Source of the DNA: BB31 sp964582525
Lineage (GTDB): Bacteria > Pseudomonadota > Gammaproteobacteria > Beggiatoales > Beggiatoaceae
Length of the DNA stretch: 9,883 nt
Assembly (NCBI GenBank): GCA_964582525.1
Contig: CAZOSP010000121.1
Location: 1 to 9,883, forward strand
Direction of reading: 5' to 3'
Within the stretch, counting starts at the first letter, position 1. Every line of letters starts with the position of its first letter. The notes under the pieces were generated by a model. That model had not been told where the DNA came from, did no database searches, and saw only the letters and a list, made by a program, of their open reading frames with translations. The translations under genes were made by a program, and so were the position numbers. Positions 1 to 6,093 of the stretch are shown here, in pieces.

Positions 1-146
1 ACACTTTCCTTGTAAAATAATGCTTGACTTGAGAGACGGTATCTACTTGGCTACAGCCTCCAACAACTTGACGAAAACCACATCCACTCTAGTCATTGAC
101 ACCTGCCGCCTGCTCCTATTTTAGGGGGGGGCTGAACGGTTACCTT
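1..146 (+). mobile_element. possible remnant or right end of an insertion sequence (speculative)
   Basis: A short open frame enters from the left edge and ends at TAG 122-124; from an internal ATG at 20 it would give only 34 residues, ending in Cys-Arg-Leu-Leu-Leu-Phe, which I do not recognise. The stop runs straight into eight Gs (124-131) and then CTGAACGGTTAC (132-143). A reading frame stopping directly before a G-rich terminal-looking sequence resembles the way many transposase genes end just inside an IS terminal repeat. The opposite repeat would lie outside the window, so this cannot be confirmed. The stretch could equally be plain intergenic DNA. Confidence 0.2.
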
Positions 147-182
147 GTGTTTTATAAGCTGCGTTGCGTAATCAAAAAAAGA

Positions 183-211
183 TTGATGACTATTTTTTAT
201 TGGTTAATAAT
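183..211 (+). promoter_or_regulatory. candidate sigma70-type promoter for the operon
   Basis: TTGATG (183-188, four of six matches to TTGACA) lies 17 bp upstream of AATAAT (206-211, five of six matches to TATAAT), in an AT-rich stretch. Transcription would begin near 218, leaving a leader of about 35 nt before the GTG at 254. It is the only well-spaced promoter I see ahead of the cluster. A second, weaker possibility is TTGACA at 96-101 with TATTTT at 117-122, but its spacer is only 15 bp. Confidence 0.4.
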
Positions 212-240
212 ATTCGAACTTTCTACAATTTAACCGCAAC

Positions 241-244
241 GAGG
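241..244 (+). promoter_or_regulatory. ribosome binding site choosing the GTG start at 254
   Basis: GAGG lies nine bases before GTG 254. The further-upstream in-frame TTG at 164 has no recognisable Shine-Dalgarno sequence, and the 30 residues it would add fall over the candidate promoter. The GTG is therefore the better start of the first gene. Confidence 0.5.
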
Positions 245-253
245 ATTGTTCGA

Positions 254-1057
254 GTGACTCAAAACAGTATTGCTCAACTTAAACAACAACTTAAGTACTT
301 ACATAGCAAGCATGGACTGCTTTCCTTGAAAGCAGGTACTGAATGGGAAGATATGGATTATCAAGAAATCCAATGGCTTTATGAACTCGGCGAACAGCAG
401 TTGCCACTGTTGGTCAAAGTGGCAGGCGCAGAAGCTAAAGTGGATTTACGCCATTTGCAAGCGATAGGTGTCACCGGTTTGCTAGGTCCCATGATTGAGT
501 CCCGTTATGCACTGGAAAAATTTGTCAGTATCGCGCAAGCCCATTATAAGGATGCCGCTAAAACGCCGATGCTGGCGGTTAATCTTGAAACTATTCATGC
601 TTACGATCAATTAGATACGCTGATTGCCAGCCCCGCCTTTGCTGCCATTGAATTAGTCGTGATCGGGCGTTTAGATTTATCGCTTTCCATGGGCATTGAT
701 GATGTGGATGATCCGCAAGTCTTAGCCGTTACCCAACACATTGTGAATAAAGTCCGCGCAGCGGGTAAAGCCGTTTCGATTGGCGGATTTGTTAATCCCG
801 CTAGTGCGGTCAGTATTCGTGAGACGTTTAATATCAATTACTTAAATACCATTCATACCTTATTTGACCTGTCTAAAGTGGATGATATTGCCAGCGCTAT
901 TGGGTATGGCATTGAGTTTGAAATTGCTTTTTACCAATACTTAAAAACGCGCAACCCTGCCCGTAGTGATTTTTATCAAACCCGCATCGACACCAGTCAA
1001 GCTAAGCTCGACAAAGCTGCCGAGTGTTCCCCAAACAAAACCCAAGCTGCTGCATAA
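254..1057 (+). CDS. HpcH/HpaI (citrate lyase beta-like) family aldolase
   Basis: A 267-residue TIM-barrel protein of the HpcH/HpaI and CitE superfamily. Characterised members cleave or form C-C bonds between pyruvate or acetyl-CoA and an aldehyde or keto acid, using a divalent metal. What shows this: LKAGTEWEDM near residue 25, PMIES near 79, then the two usual metal-ligand strands, N-L-E112-T and G-R-L-D141-L-S followed by MG. The length is typical for the family. GTG 254 is chosen over TTG 164 because of the GAGG at 241 and the promoter-like sequence at 183-211. This is the first gene of the cluster; its stop is two bases from the next ATG, which suggests translational coupling. The C-terminal tail (about residues 240-267) is polar, Ala/Lys/Gln-rich and probably disordered. 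The substrate cannot be read from the sequence. Similarity to named lyases is at fold and motif level only. Confidence 0.85.
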   Translation: MTQNSIAQLKQQLKYLHSKHGLLSLKAGTEWEDMDYQEIQWLYELGEQQLPLLVKVAGAEAKVDLRHLQAIGVTGLLGPMIESRYALEKFVSIAQAHYKDAAKTPMLAVNLETIHAYDQLDTLIASPAFAAIELVVIGRLDLSLSMGIDDVDDPQVLAVTQHIVNKVRAAGKAVSIGGFVNPASAVSIRETFNINYLNTIHTLFDLSKVDDIASAIGYGIEFEIAFYQYLKTRNPARSDFYQTRIDTSQAKLDKAAECSPNKTQAAA

Positions 1058-1059
1058 CG

Positions 1060-2424
1060 ATGTCCAGTCGTCTCCAAACGCGCACCGACGTGCTCGTCGT
1101 CGGCAGTGGCTTTGCGGGTTTAAGTGCCGCGATTGAAGCTGCTCAGGCGGGTTGTACGGTACAACTCATCGAAAAACGTGATACTTACGGTGGCAATTCT
1201 TGGATCAGCGGCGGCGTGTTAGCCGCTGTGGATGTCGAAACCCAACGCCGTTACGGCATCCAAGACAGCACCGCGCAAATGTTTGATGACATCATGCGTG
1301 CCGGGCGTGGACACAATGATCCCGCGCTAGTTCGGCAAGTGTGTGCTAATTCCTATTCGGTGTTGGAGTGGTTGCGTGAAGCGTTGCAGATTCCTTTCAT
1401 GCCGCGCATTGATCAATTCGGTGGGCATTCCGTGCCGCGCTGTTATACGGTCGCCGATATTCAAGGGCGCAACATGCTTAATCCTCTGCTTAAACGTGCG
1501 CAAAGTTTGGGGGTGAGTCTGCATCTCAATACGAGTTTGCACAACTTGCGGCAAGATGCGCAGCAGCGTGTTGTCGCCGCTGAGTTAATGAGGGATGATG
1601 GCAGTCTGCAAACCGTACCGCTTGCGCGTGGCGTGGTGCTTGCCAGCGGCGGCTTTGGCGGTGAAATGGCTGATTTGCAGGTGATCACGACAGCTACTCG
1701 TTTGCCGGATAGCAGCGGCGAAATTCTCCATTTAGCGCGGCAATTAGGTGCGCAACTGATTGATTTAGACCAGGTTCAATTATTGCCTTGTGCCTCGCCT
1801 GATGAAGTCGGGCGCGGCGTTGCACCAGTGTTTGCCAGTTATGTGGTGTTTCCTTACGGCATGATGCTGGATGTCAACAGCGGGCAGCGTTTCGTCAATG
1901 AATGGACGGATCGCAAAACCCGCACCGATGCGATGTTAGCCTTGCAGCAACCGGCGATTGGGATCACCGATCAAAACGGCATTGAGAATGCGGGCGAGAT
2001 GATTAAAGATCATATGGATGATCAGGTGATTATTCGCTTTGAGACGCTAGAAGCCCTAGCAAGCGCGTATCAATTACCGTTAGCCGCCGTGCAGGAAAGT
2101 CTGCATACCTATAATCACTATGTTCTGCAACAACAGGATGCCGCTTTTGGCAAGCCGATTCCTGCCAACGCCAAACCGCTGGCACCGCCTTATTACGCGC
2201 TACGCTTGTGGCCCAAAACCCACTCGACGATGGGCGGGGTGAAAGTTAATCCGTACATGCAGGTGTTGAATACTGAAGAGCAAATTATTCCGGGCTTATT
2301 TGCCGCTGGCGAAGTGACGGGCGGCGTGCATGGCGTGTCGCGGTTGGCGGGCTGTGCCATTACTGAATGCCTGGTGTTAGGACGTAGTGCGGGACAACAG
2401 ATTGCTTTATTTGGACAGGTTTAA
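1060..2424 (+). CDS. FAD-dependent fumarate reductase/enoate reductase-like flavoprotein
   Basis: A 454-residue soluble flavoprotein of the fumarate reductase/succinate dehydrogenase flavoprotein superfamily, which also includes urocanate reductase and 3-ketosteroid 1-dehydrogenase. Residues 9-38 form the FAD Rossmann fold (G15-x-G17-x-x-G20, with Glu38 as ribose ligand), followed by GGNSWISGG, the usual flavin-contact loop. The active-site strip is largely kept: QRFVNE-W-T-D-R285 (the proton-donor Arg of fumarate reductases), T-H388-S-T-M-G-G, and the C-terminal GEVTGGVHG-x-x-R428. The other substrate His, expected before P-T in fumarate reductases, is Leu242 here (V-Q-L-L-P). There is no heme domain, Tat or Sec signal, or flavin-transferase site, so the electron donor is probably a soluble partner. 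ATG 1060 is preferred to ATG 1024, which would overlap the preceding gene by 34 bp. It probably reduces a C=C bond, or oxidises a C-C bond, in a pathway intermediate. The substrate is unknown. Confidence 0.85.
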   Translation: MSSRLQTRTDVLVVGSGFAGLSAAIEAAQAGCTVQLIEKRDTYGGNSWISGGVLAAVDVETQRRYGIQDSTAQMFDDIMRAGRGHNDPALVRQVCANSYSVLEWLREALQIPFMPRIDQFGGHSVPRCYTVADIQGRNMLNPLLKRAQSLGVSLHLNTSLHNLRQDAQQRVVAAELMRDDGSLQTVPLARGVVLASGGFGGEMADLQVITTATRLPDSSGEILHLARQLGAQLIDLDQVQLLPCASPDEVGRGVAPVFASYVVFPYGMMLDVNSGQRFVNEWTDRKTRTDAMLALQQPAIGITDQNGIENAGEMIKDHMDDQVIIRFETLEALASAYQLPLAAVQESLHTYNHYVLQQQDAAFGKPIPANAKPLAPPYYALRLWPKTHSTMGGVKVNPYMQVLNTEEQIIPGLFAAGEVTGGVHGVSRLAGCAITECLVLGRSAGQQIALFGQV

Positions 2425-2425
2425 T

Positions 2426-3412
2426 ATGAACACGATTGATCATAGCCGCTTATTTGCCGATACCCATGCCGTGTTAGACGCAACGTTGCGCGATGCTGGT
2501 TATATGAATGACTGGCAGTTTTCGCGTGAAACGATTTTTCAAGTGGTCAGCAGTGTTGCGCAAACCGGCGCAGAGGCTATCGAAGTCGGCTATATCAGCG
2601 ATCAGCCAGATAAACCGCTGGCAGCGCGTTGTGATGCTAAATTATTGCAAGCCTTGCACGAAGCTATTGATCACTCGACAGCGTTAGCCGTGATGTTGAG
2701 TCTGAGTGAAAAAAATCCTGATGCCTTGTTTGCCAGTCGTGCGCCACTGATTGATTTAGTCAGGATTCCCAGCACCTTAGCGGAATTGCCGCAGGCTTTA
2801 CGGGTGGCAGAACGGGCTAAAAAACAAGGCATTGCCTGTAGCCTTAATTTGGTGAATATTTCCACCTTAAGCCGCGCAGATTTTTTATGGGTGGCGGGTG
2901 AAGTCAAACACAGCAACCTAGTGGACATTTTTTATTTAGCTGATTCTCGCGGTGCCTGTCATCCCGACGAGGTGTTTAGCATGGTGAGTACGGTGCGCGA
3001 AGTGTGGGAGGGGCGTTTTGGCTTTCACGCTCACGACAACACCGGCTTTGCCGCTGTCAATCCGCTACGCGCTATGGAAGCGGGTTGTGATGTGATTGAC
3101 GGCACCGTCAATGGTTTGGGCTTGGGCAGTGGCAACACCAAGTTATCTCATGCGTTGAGCATGGTGATGGCGCGTTGCCCCGAAAAACAGTACAAGATTG
3201 CAGCACTTGACCCCGTTTGCCGTAGTTTGCGCGTCCCTATGCCCGCCGAAAATAGTTATTTATATTATTTGCTAGGCGCAAAAAATCTGGCGCAATTATG
3301 GCTGGAGCCGTTAATCCAGCGTTACGGCAAGGATACCGAGCGTTTGCTGCAAAAACTGCCGCGCCGCGCTTATACCGATATTCAACAGGTTTTTGTAGAG
3401 ATTGACGCATGA
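2426..3412 (+). CDS. DRE-TIM metallolyase (HMG-CoA lyase-like / 4-hydroxy-2-oxovalerate aldolase-like)
   Basis: A 328-residue member of the HMGL-like (DRE-TIM) family, metal-dependent TIM barrels that make or break C-C bonds next to a carboxylate or keto group; known members include isopropylmalate synthase, HMG-CoA lyase and DmpG-type aldolase. What shows this: LDATLRDAGYMNDW at residues 17-30 (metal Asp18 and the Arg22-Asp23 pair), IEVG at 52-55 (the Glu of DRE), LADSRG at 161-166, and the metal-binding H191-x-H193-D-N-T-G. Next comes an N-G-L-G-x-G-S-G-N loop without the catalytic Cys of HMG-CoA lyases. No LeuA-type regulatory domain is present. ATG 2426 is one base after the previous stop and has GGACAGG upstream; ATG 2387 would lie deep inside the flavoprotein gene. 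It ends in an ATGA overlap with the methyltransferase gene. It is the second, structurally unrelated aldolase in the operon. Acceptor and donor are unknown. Confidence 0.85.
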   Translation: MNTIDHSRLFADTHAVLDATLRDAGYMNDWQFSRETIFQVVSSVAQTGAEAIEVGYISDQPDKPLAARCDAKLLQALHEAIDHSTALAVMLSLSEKNPDALFASRAPLIDLVRIPSTLAELPQALRVAERAKKQGIACSLNLVNISTLSRADFLWVAGEVKHSNLVDIFYLADSRGACHPDEVFSMVSTVREVWEGRFGFHAHDNTGFAAVNPLRAMEAGCDVIDGTVNGLGLGSGNTKLSHALSMVMARCPEKQYKIAALDPVCRSLRVPMPAENSYLYYLLGAKNLAQLWLEPLIQRYGKDTERLLQKLPRRAYTDIQQVFVEIDA

Positions 3413-4050
3413 GCCAAGTCAACTTATCCGATTTACAGCAAACCGATTTAACGCAACTGGATGTGGTGGCGCGTTATAGCGCGTTTGCGCCGGTCTATGA
3501 TGAAGCGGTGAACAATTGGGGCTATCAATGCTATCGCACCGCTGCCGAGCGACTACAAGCCTATGTGCAGCCTGAGCAGGCGATTCTTGATGCCGGCTGT
3601 GGCACCGGACTGGTGGGCAAAGCCTTGCATGAACGCGGCTATCAACAGCTTAGCGGGCTTGATATTTCGCCTGAGATGCTAGAACGTGCGCAACAAACCG
3701 CTTGTTATCAACAGTTGCAGCAGCACGATTTAACCGCCACTCCGTATCCTTTTGCAGATCATCAATTTGCCGCTATTGCCTGTATTGGCGTGTTTTCCCT
3801 GATTGCCGATCCGCGCCCGGTGCTGCAAGAATTTTGGCGTTTATTAGCAAATAAGGGCTATTTAATTTTTAGCCAACAAGCGGCGTTATTTGCAAAATAC
3901 CATTATCTGGATGTGCTTGAACAATTTGAGCAAAGCGGTCATTTGCAACGGCTTGCGATCAGCGATCCGGTGGTGTATTTGCCACAACGCGAAGGCTATC
4001 AAGAACGCACTGTAATTTATTGCGAATACCTCATTCACAAGGACGAGTAA
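3409..4050 (+). CDS. class I SAM-dependent methyltransferase
   Basis: A 213-residue soluble Rossmann-fold methyltransferase (Methyltransf_11/25-like), probably acting on a small molecule. Motif I is I-L-D61-A-G-C-G-T-G67, and the acidic residue after strand 2 is Asp85 in G-L-D-I-S-P-E-M. Motif III-like sequence is P-Y-P-F-A-D-H-Q-F around residue 115, and Y-L-I-F-S at about 149-153 corresponds to strand 5. The N-terminal helix with Y-x-x-F-A-P-V-Y-D-E-A resembles the ubiE/bioC-type lid helix. The start is an ATGA overlap with the upstream aldolase (ATG 3409-3411, TGA 3410-3412), with GTAGAGA a few bases upstream, so the two are probably translationally coupled. It would O-, N- or C-methylate a pathway intermediate; the sequence does not say which. 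The window encodes a second methyltransferase domain at 9237-9883. Confidence 0.85.
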   Translation: MSQVNLSDLQQTDLTQLDVVARYSAFAPVYDEAVNNWGYQCYRTAAERLQAYVQPEQAILDAGCGTGLVGKALHERGYQQLSGLDISPEMLERAQQTACYQQLQQHDLTATPYPFADHQFAAIACIGVFSLIADPRPVLQEFWRLLANKGYLIFSQQAALFAKYHYLDVLEQFEQSGHLQRLAISDPVVYLPQREGYQERTVIYCEYLIHKDE

Positions 4051-4051
4051 T

Positions 4052-5002
4052 ATGAAAAAATGCTTAGTAATCAATGACCGTGAACCCCTGCCAGAAAACC
4101 ATTTGGAGGATGTTGCCGAACTGGAAACGGTTTGGTATCAAAAAGCCGGTAGTGCTTTTTCGATGGACGAGGCGATTGCGCAACATCCTGACACGCAAAT
4201 TATCATTACCACTTACATGGATTGGAACGCCTCGCGTTTGCAACAATTGCCTCAACTGGAATTGGTGATTACTACCACCATTTCGACGCATTTTGTCGAT
4301 TCGGGCTATTGCCGCGAACACGGCATTCAAATCGTCAATACTGCCAATTACACCGGTGCATCGGTTGCCGAACATGCAGTCGCTTTGATGATGGCCGGAA
4401 TGCGTAAAATTCCTACTATTGATCAACAAGTGCGCCAAGGCAATACTGATTGTTTTGAGTTTCCCGGCACGGAATTAGCCGGCAAAACCGCTGGCATTAT
4501 CGGCTTTGGCAATATCGGCGCGTACACCGCGCAATTATTGAGTGGTTTTAATATGAACCTGCAATTTTACAACCGCTCGCCTAAAACCAGTCCGATTGCC
4601 AAAGCGGTGGATGTAGACACACTGGCAGAAACCTCTGATGTGGTATTTTTAAGCTTGCCGCTCAATAATGAATCGCGCCACATCATCAACGCCGAGCGTT
4701 TGCAGCGTATGAAAAATACCGCATTGTTAGTGAATACGTCGCCGGATGAAGTGATGGATTTAGCCGCTGTCAAAGCCGCTGTGATGAACGGCGAAATTGG
4801 CGGCATTGCCTTAGACTTGCTACGCGCCGAATTTTTTCTTGAGTGCCCCAACACCATTTTGACTCCGCGCCGTGCTTGGTACACCAACGAGTGTTTTGAA
4901 CGTCGTATTGGCATTTGGAAGGAGACCGTCAAAGCCTATTTAAGCGGCGCGACCTTAGCGAATCAAAATGCTGAAGATTTTGTGCGCGTCAAGCATGGAT
5001 AA
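4052..5002 (+). CDS. D-2-hydroxyacid dehydrogenase-fold protein with altered catalytic residues
   Basis: A 316-residue protein with the D-isomer-specific 2-hydroxyacid dehydrogenase fold. The family reduces 2-keto acids to D-2-hydroxy acids with NAD(P)H. The cofactor domain is clear: S-V-A-E-H-A at 104-109, then G-I-I-G-F-G-N-I-G at 148-156. Strand 2 ends in Asn174-Arg175 instead of Asp, which suggests NADP(H) rather than NAD(H). The catalytic triad is unusual. In the segment that normally reads N-T-x-R-G the sequence is N228-T-S-P231-D, removing the substrate-binding Arg. Glu260 appears kept (L-L-R-A-E). The segment that normally reads T-P-H is T271-P-R273, removing the acid/base His. The usual G-x-G-x-D motif of the catalytic domain is also replaced (T-T-I-S-T-H-F-V-D). 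ATG 4052 has AAGGA eight bases upstream and begins one base after the previous stop. The cofactor fold is secure; the chemistry is not, and a non-redox or altered role is possible. Confidence 0.8.
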   Translation: MKKCLVINDREPLPENHLEDVAELETVWYQKAGSAFSMDEAIAQHPDTQIIITTYMDWNASRLQQLPQLELVITTTISTHFVDSGYCREHGIQIVNTANYTGASVAEHAVALMMAGMRKIPTIDQQVRQGNTDCFEFPGTELAGKTAGIIGFGNIGAYTAQLLSGFNMNLQFYNRSPKTSPIAKAVDVDTLAETSDVVFLSLPLNNESRHIINAERLQRMKNTALLVNTSPDEVMDLAAVKAAVMNGEIGGIALDLLRAEFFLECPNTILTPRRAWYTNECFERRIGIWKETVKAYLSGATLANQNAEDFVRVKHG

Positions 5003-5043
5003 TGGTTTGTGTTGTCTCAATTGATGTTTAGTTTGCGCCATTA

Positions 5044-5051
5044 AAGAGGAG
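5044..5051 (+). promoter_or_regulatory. strong Shine-Dalgarno site of the oxygenase gene
   Basis: AAGAGGAG sits seven bases before ATG 5059. It is the strongest ribosome binding site in the window and lies in the longest gap inside the cluster (5003-5058, 56 bp). The oxygenase is thus probably translated independently of the upstream gene. I see no convincing terminator or promoter in the gap, so co-transcription is likely. Confidence 0.6.
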
Positions 5052-5058
5052 TTTATAG

Positions 5059-6078
5059 ATGAGCTACAGTCATAGCACGCAACAACGCTTAGCCATCAAT
5101 ATTTTTACCCATAAGGGTAATGTGTCTGAAGCGGAACTGGCGCAGTATCATCTGGATGCCCGCCAATACCCGACCGCGCAGGCTTTGCAAGCCGAAGTGC
5201 TACGCCGTTGGGAGCAAGACGGCATCATGCTGGTGTCGCACAGCGGGATGCAGCATTTAAGCGAATTAAAACGCTGGGGCAGCATGATATTTTCCGATTT
5301 TGTTGATTATGCCGGCGGCTCTGCACCGCGTGGTGTGTGGGGCGATGGGGTTTATAAGATCGATGACACGCCCGCCCATATTGATATGTGTTATCACAAT
5401 GAAATGTGCTATTTACCCAGCTATCCGCGCTGCTTTTTAGTCGGTTCATTAGCAGCCCCGCAACTCGGTGGCGAAACCATGGTATCGGATAATCAAGCCA
5501 CGACCGCTGCTTTATTGGCTACCGATGTCGGGCAACAACTCAAACAACGGCGCTTGCGTTACATACGCAATGTCACCGACAAAAACAGTAATAATCTCAG
5601 CTATAAATCTTGGCAAGACACCTTCAAAACCGACTCCCGTGAAGATGTAGAACGCTATATTGCCAACACCGATTGGGCGCACGAATGGTTAGCCGACGGC
5701 ACTTTACGCACGTCTTATGTGGTGGATGCCTTTGAATGGCACGAAGGCTTGCAACAAAATTTATTTTTCTCGGGCATGGTCAGTCACGCTTCCTTTTTTG
5801 ATCAATGGACCGGCTTTAATGCCCTGGACGATGAAGATCGCCCGTTTACCATGACCTATGGCGATGGACAGGCGTTTACCTTTAAGGAACTGCAAATTTT
5901 GTTTGATGTTTACAATCAACGCAGTTTTGCAGCGCGTTGGCAACAGTTTGATTTAGCGATTTTAGACAATTTACGTTGGACTCATGCGCGTCCCGCGTTT
6001 CAATTACAAGCCAACGAGCAGCGCATCATGGGCGTGGCGATGGGCATGATGAAACAGCGCGTTGGGGCGCGTTTTTAA
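5059..6078 (+). CDS. TauD/TfdA (clavaminate synthase-like) Fe(II)/2-oxoglutarate oxygenase
   Basis: A 339-residue member of the TauD/TfdA superfamily, cytoplasmic non-heme iron enzymes that hydroxylate, desaturate or cyclise a substrate with O2 and 2-oxoglutarate. What shows this: iron ligands H113-N-E115 followed by M-C-Y-L-P, then P-R-C-F-L-V-G-S and Q-L-G-G-E-T at 135-140, a hallmark after the first motif. The distal ligand H309 is in D-N-L-R-W-T-H-A-R-P-A-F, with Arg311 placed to bind the 2-oxoglutarate carboxylate. The second ligand is Glu where TauD itself has Asp; clavaminate synthase also uses H-x-E. This favours a biosynthetic branch that often acts on amino-acid-like substrates. The insert at about 240-270 (F-F-D-Q-W-T-G-F-N) likely belongs to the active-site cover. 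The stop is 15 bp before the next gene. The substrate is unknown. Confidence 0.85.
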   Translation: MSYSHSTQQRLAINIFTHKGNVSEAELAQYHLDARQYPTAQALQAEVLRRWEQDGIMLVSHSGMQHLSELKRWGSMIFSDFVDYAGGSAPRGVWGDGVYKIDDTPAHIDMCYHNEMCYLPSYPRCFLVGSLAAPQLGGETMVSDNQATTAALLATDVGQQLKQRRLRYIRNVTDKNSNNLSYKSWQDTFKTDSREDVERYIANTDWAHEWLADGTLRTSYVVDAFEWHEGLQQNLFFSGMVSHASFFDQWTGFNALDDEDRPFTMTYGDGQAFTFKELQILFDVYNQRSFAARWQQFDLAILDNLRWTHARPAFQLQANEQRIMGVAMGMMKQRVGARF

Positions 6079-6093
6079 CCAGACGAGGGCGTT

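Noticed and set aside
96..122. TTGACA (96-101) with TATTTT (117-122) as the main promoter
   Set aside because: The -35 is perfect, but the 15-bp spacer is short and the -10 weak. The pair at 183-211 is better spaced and closer to the gene, so this is kept only as an alternative.
20..124. A 34-codon small protein gene
   Set aside because: The frame is open to the left edge, no ribosome site precedes ATG 20, and the sequence is not recognisable; it is more likely the tail of something outside the window.
4064..4438. Minus-strand open frame of 124 codons
   Set aside because: It is antisense to the well-supported dehydrogenase-fold gene, with no recognisable motif. The same applies to the minus-strand frame at 4567-4932.
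5003..5058. Possible promoter or terminator in the longest intergenic gap
   Set aside because: No inverted repeat with a T-run and no well-spaced -35/-10 pair was found; only the strong ribosome binding site is convincing.
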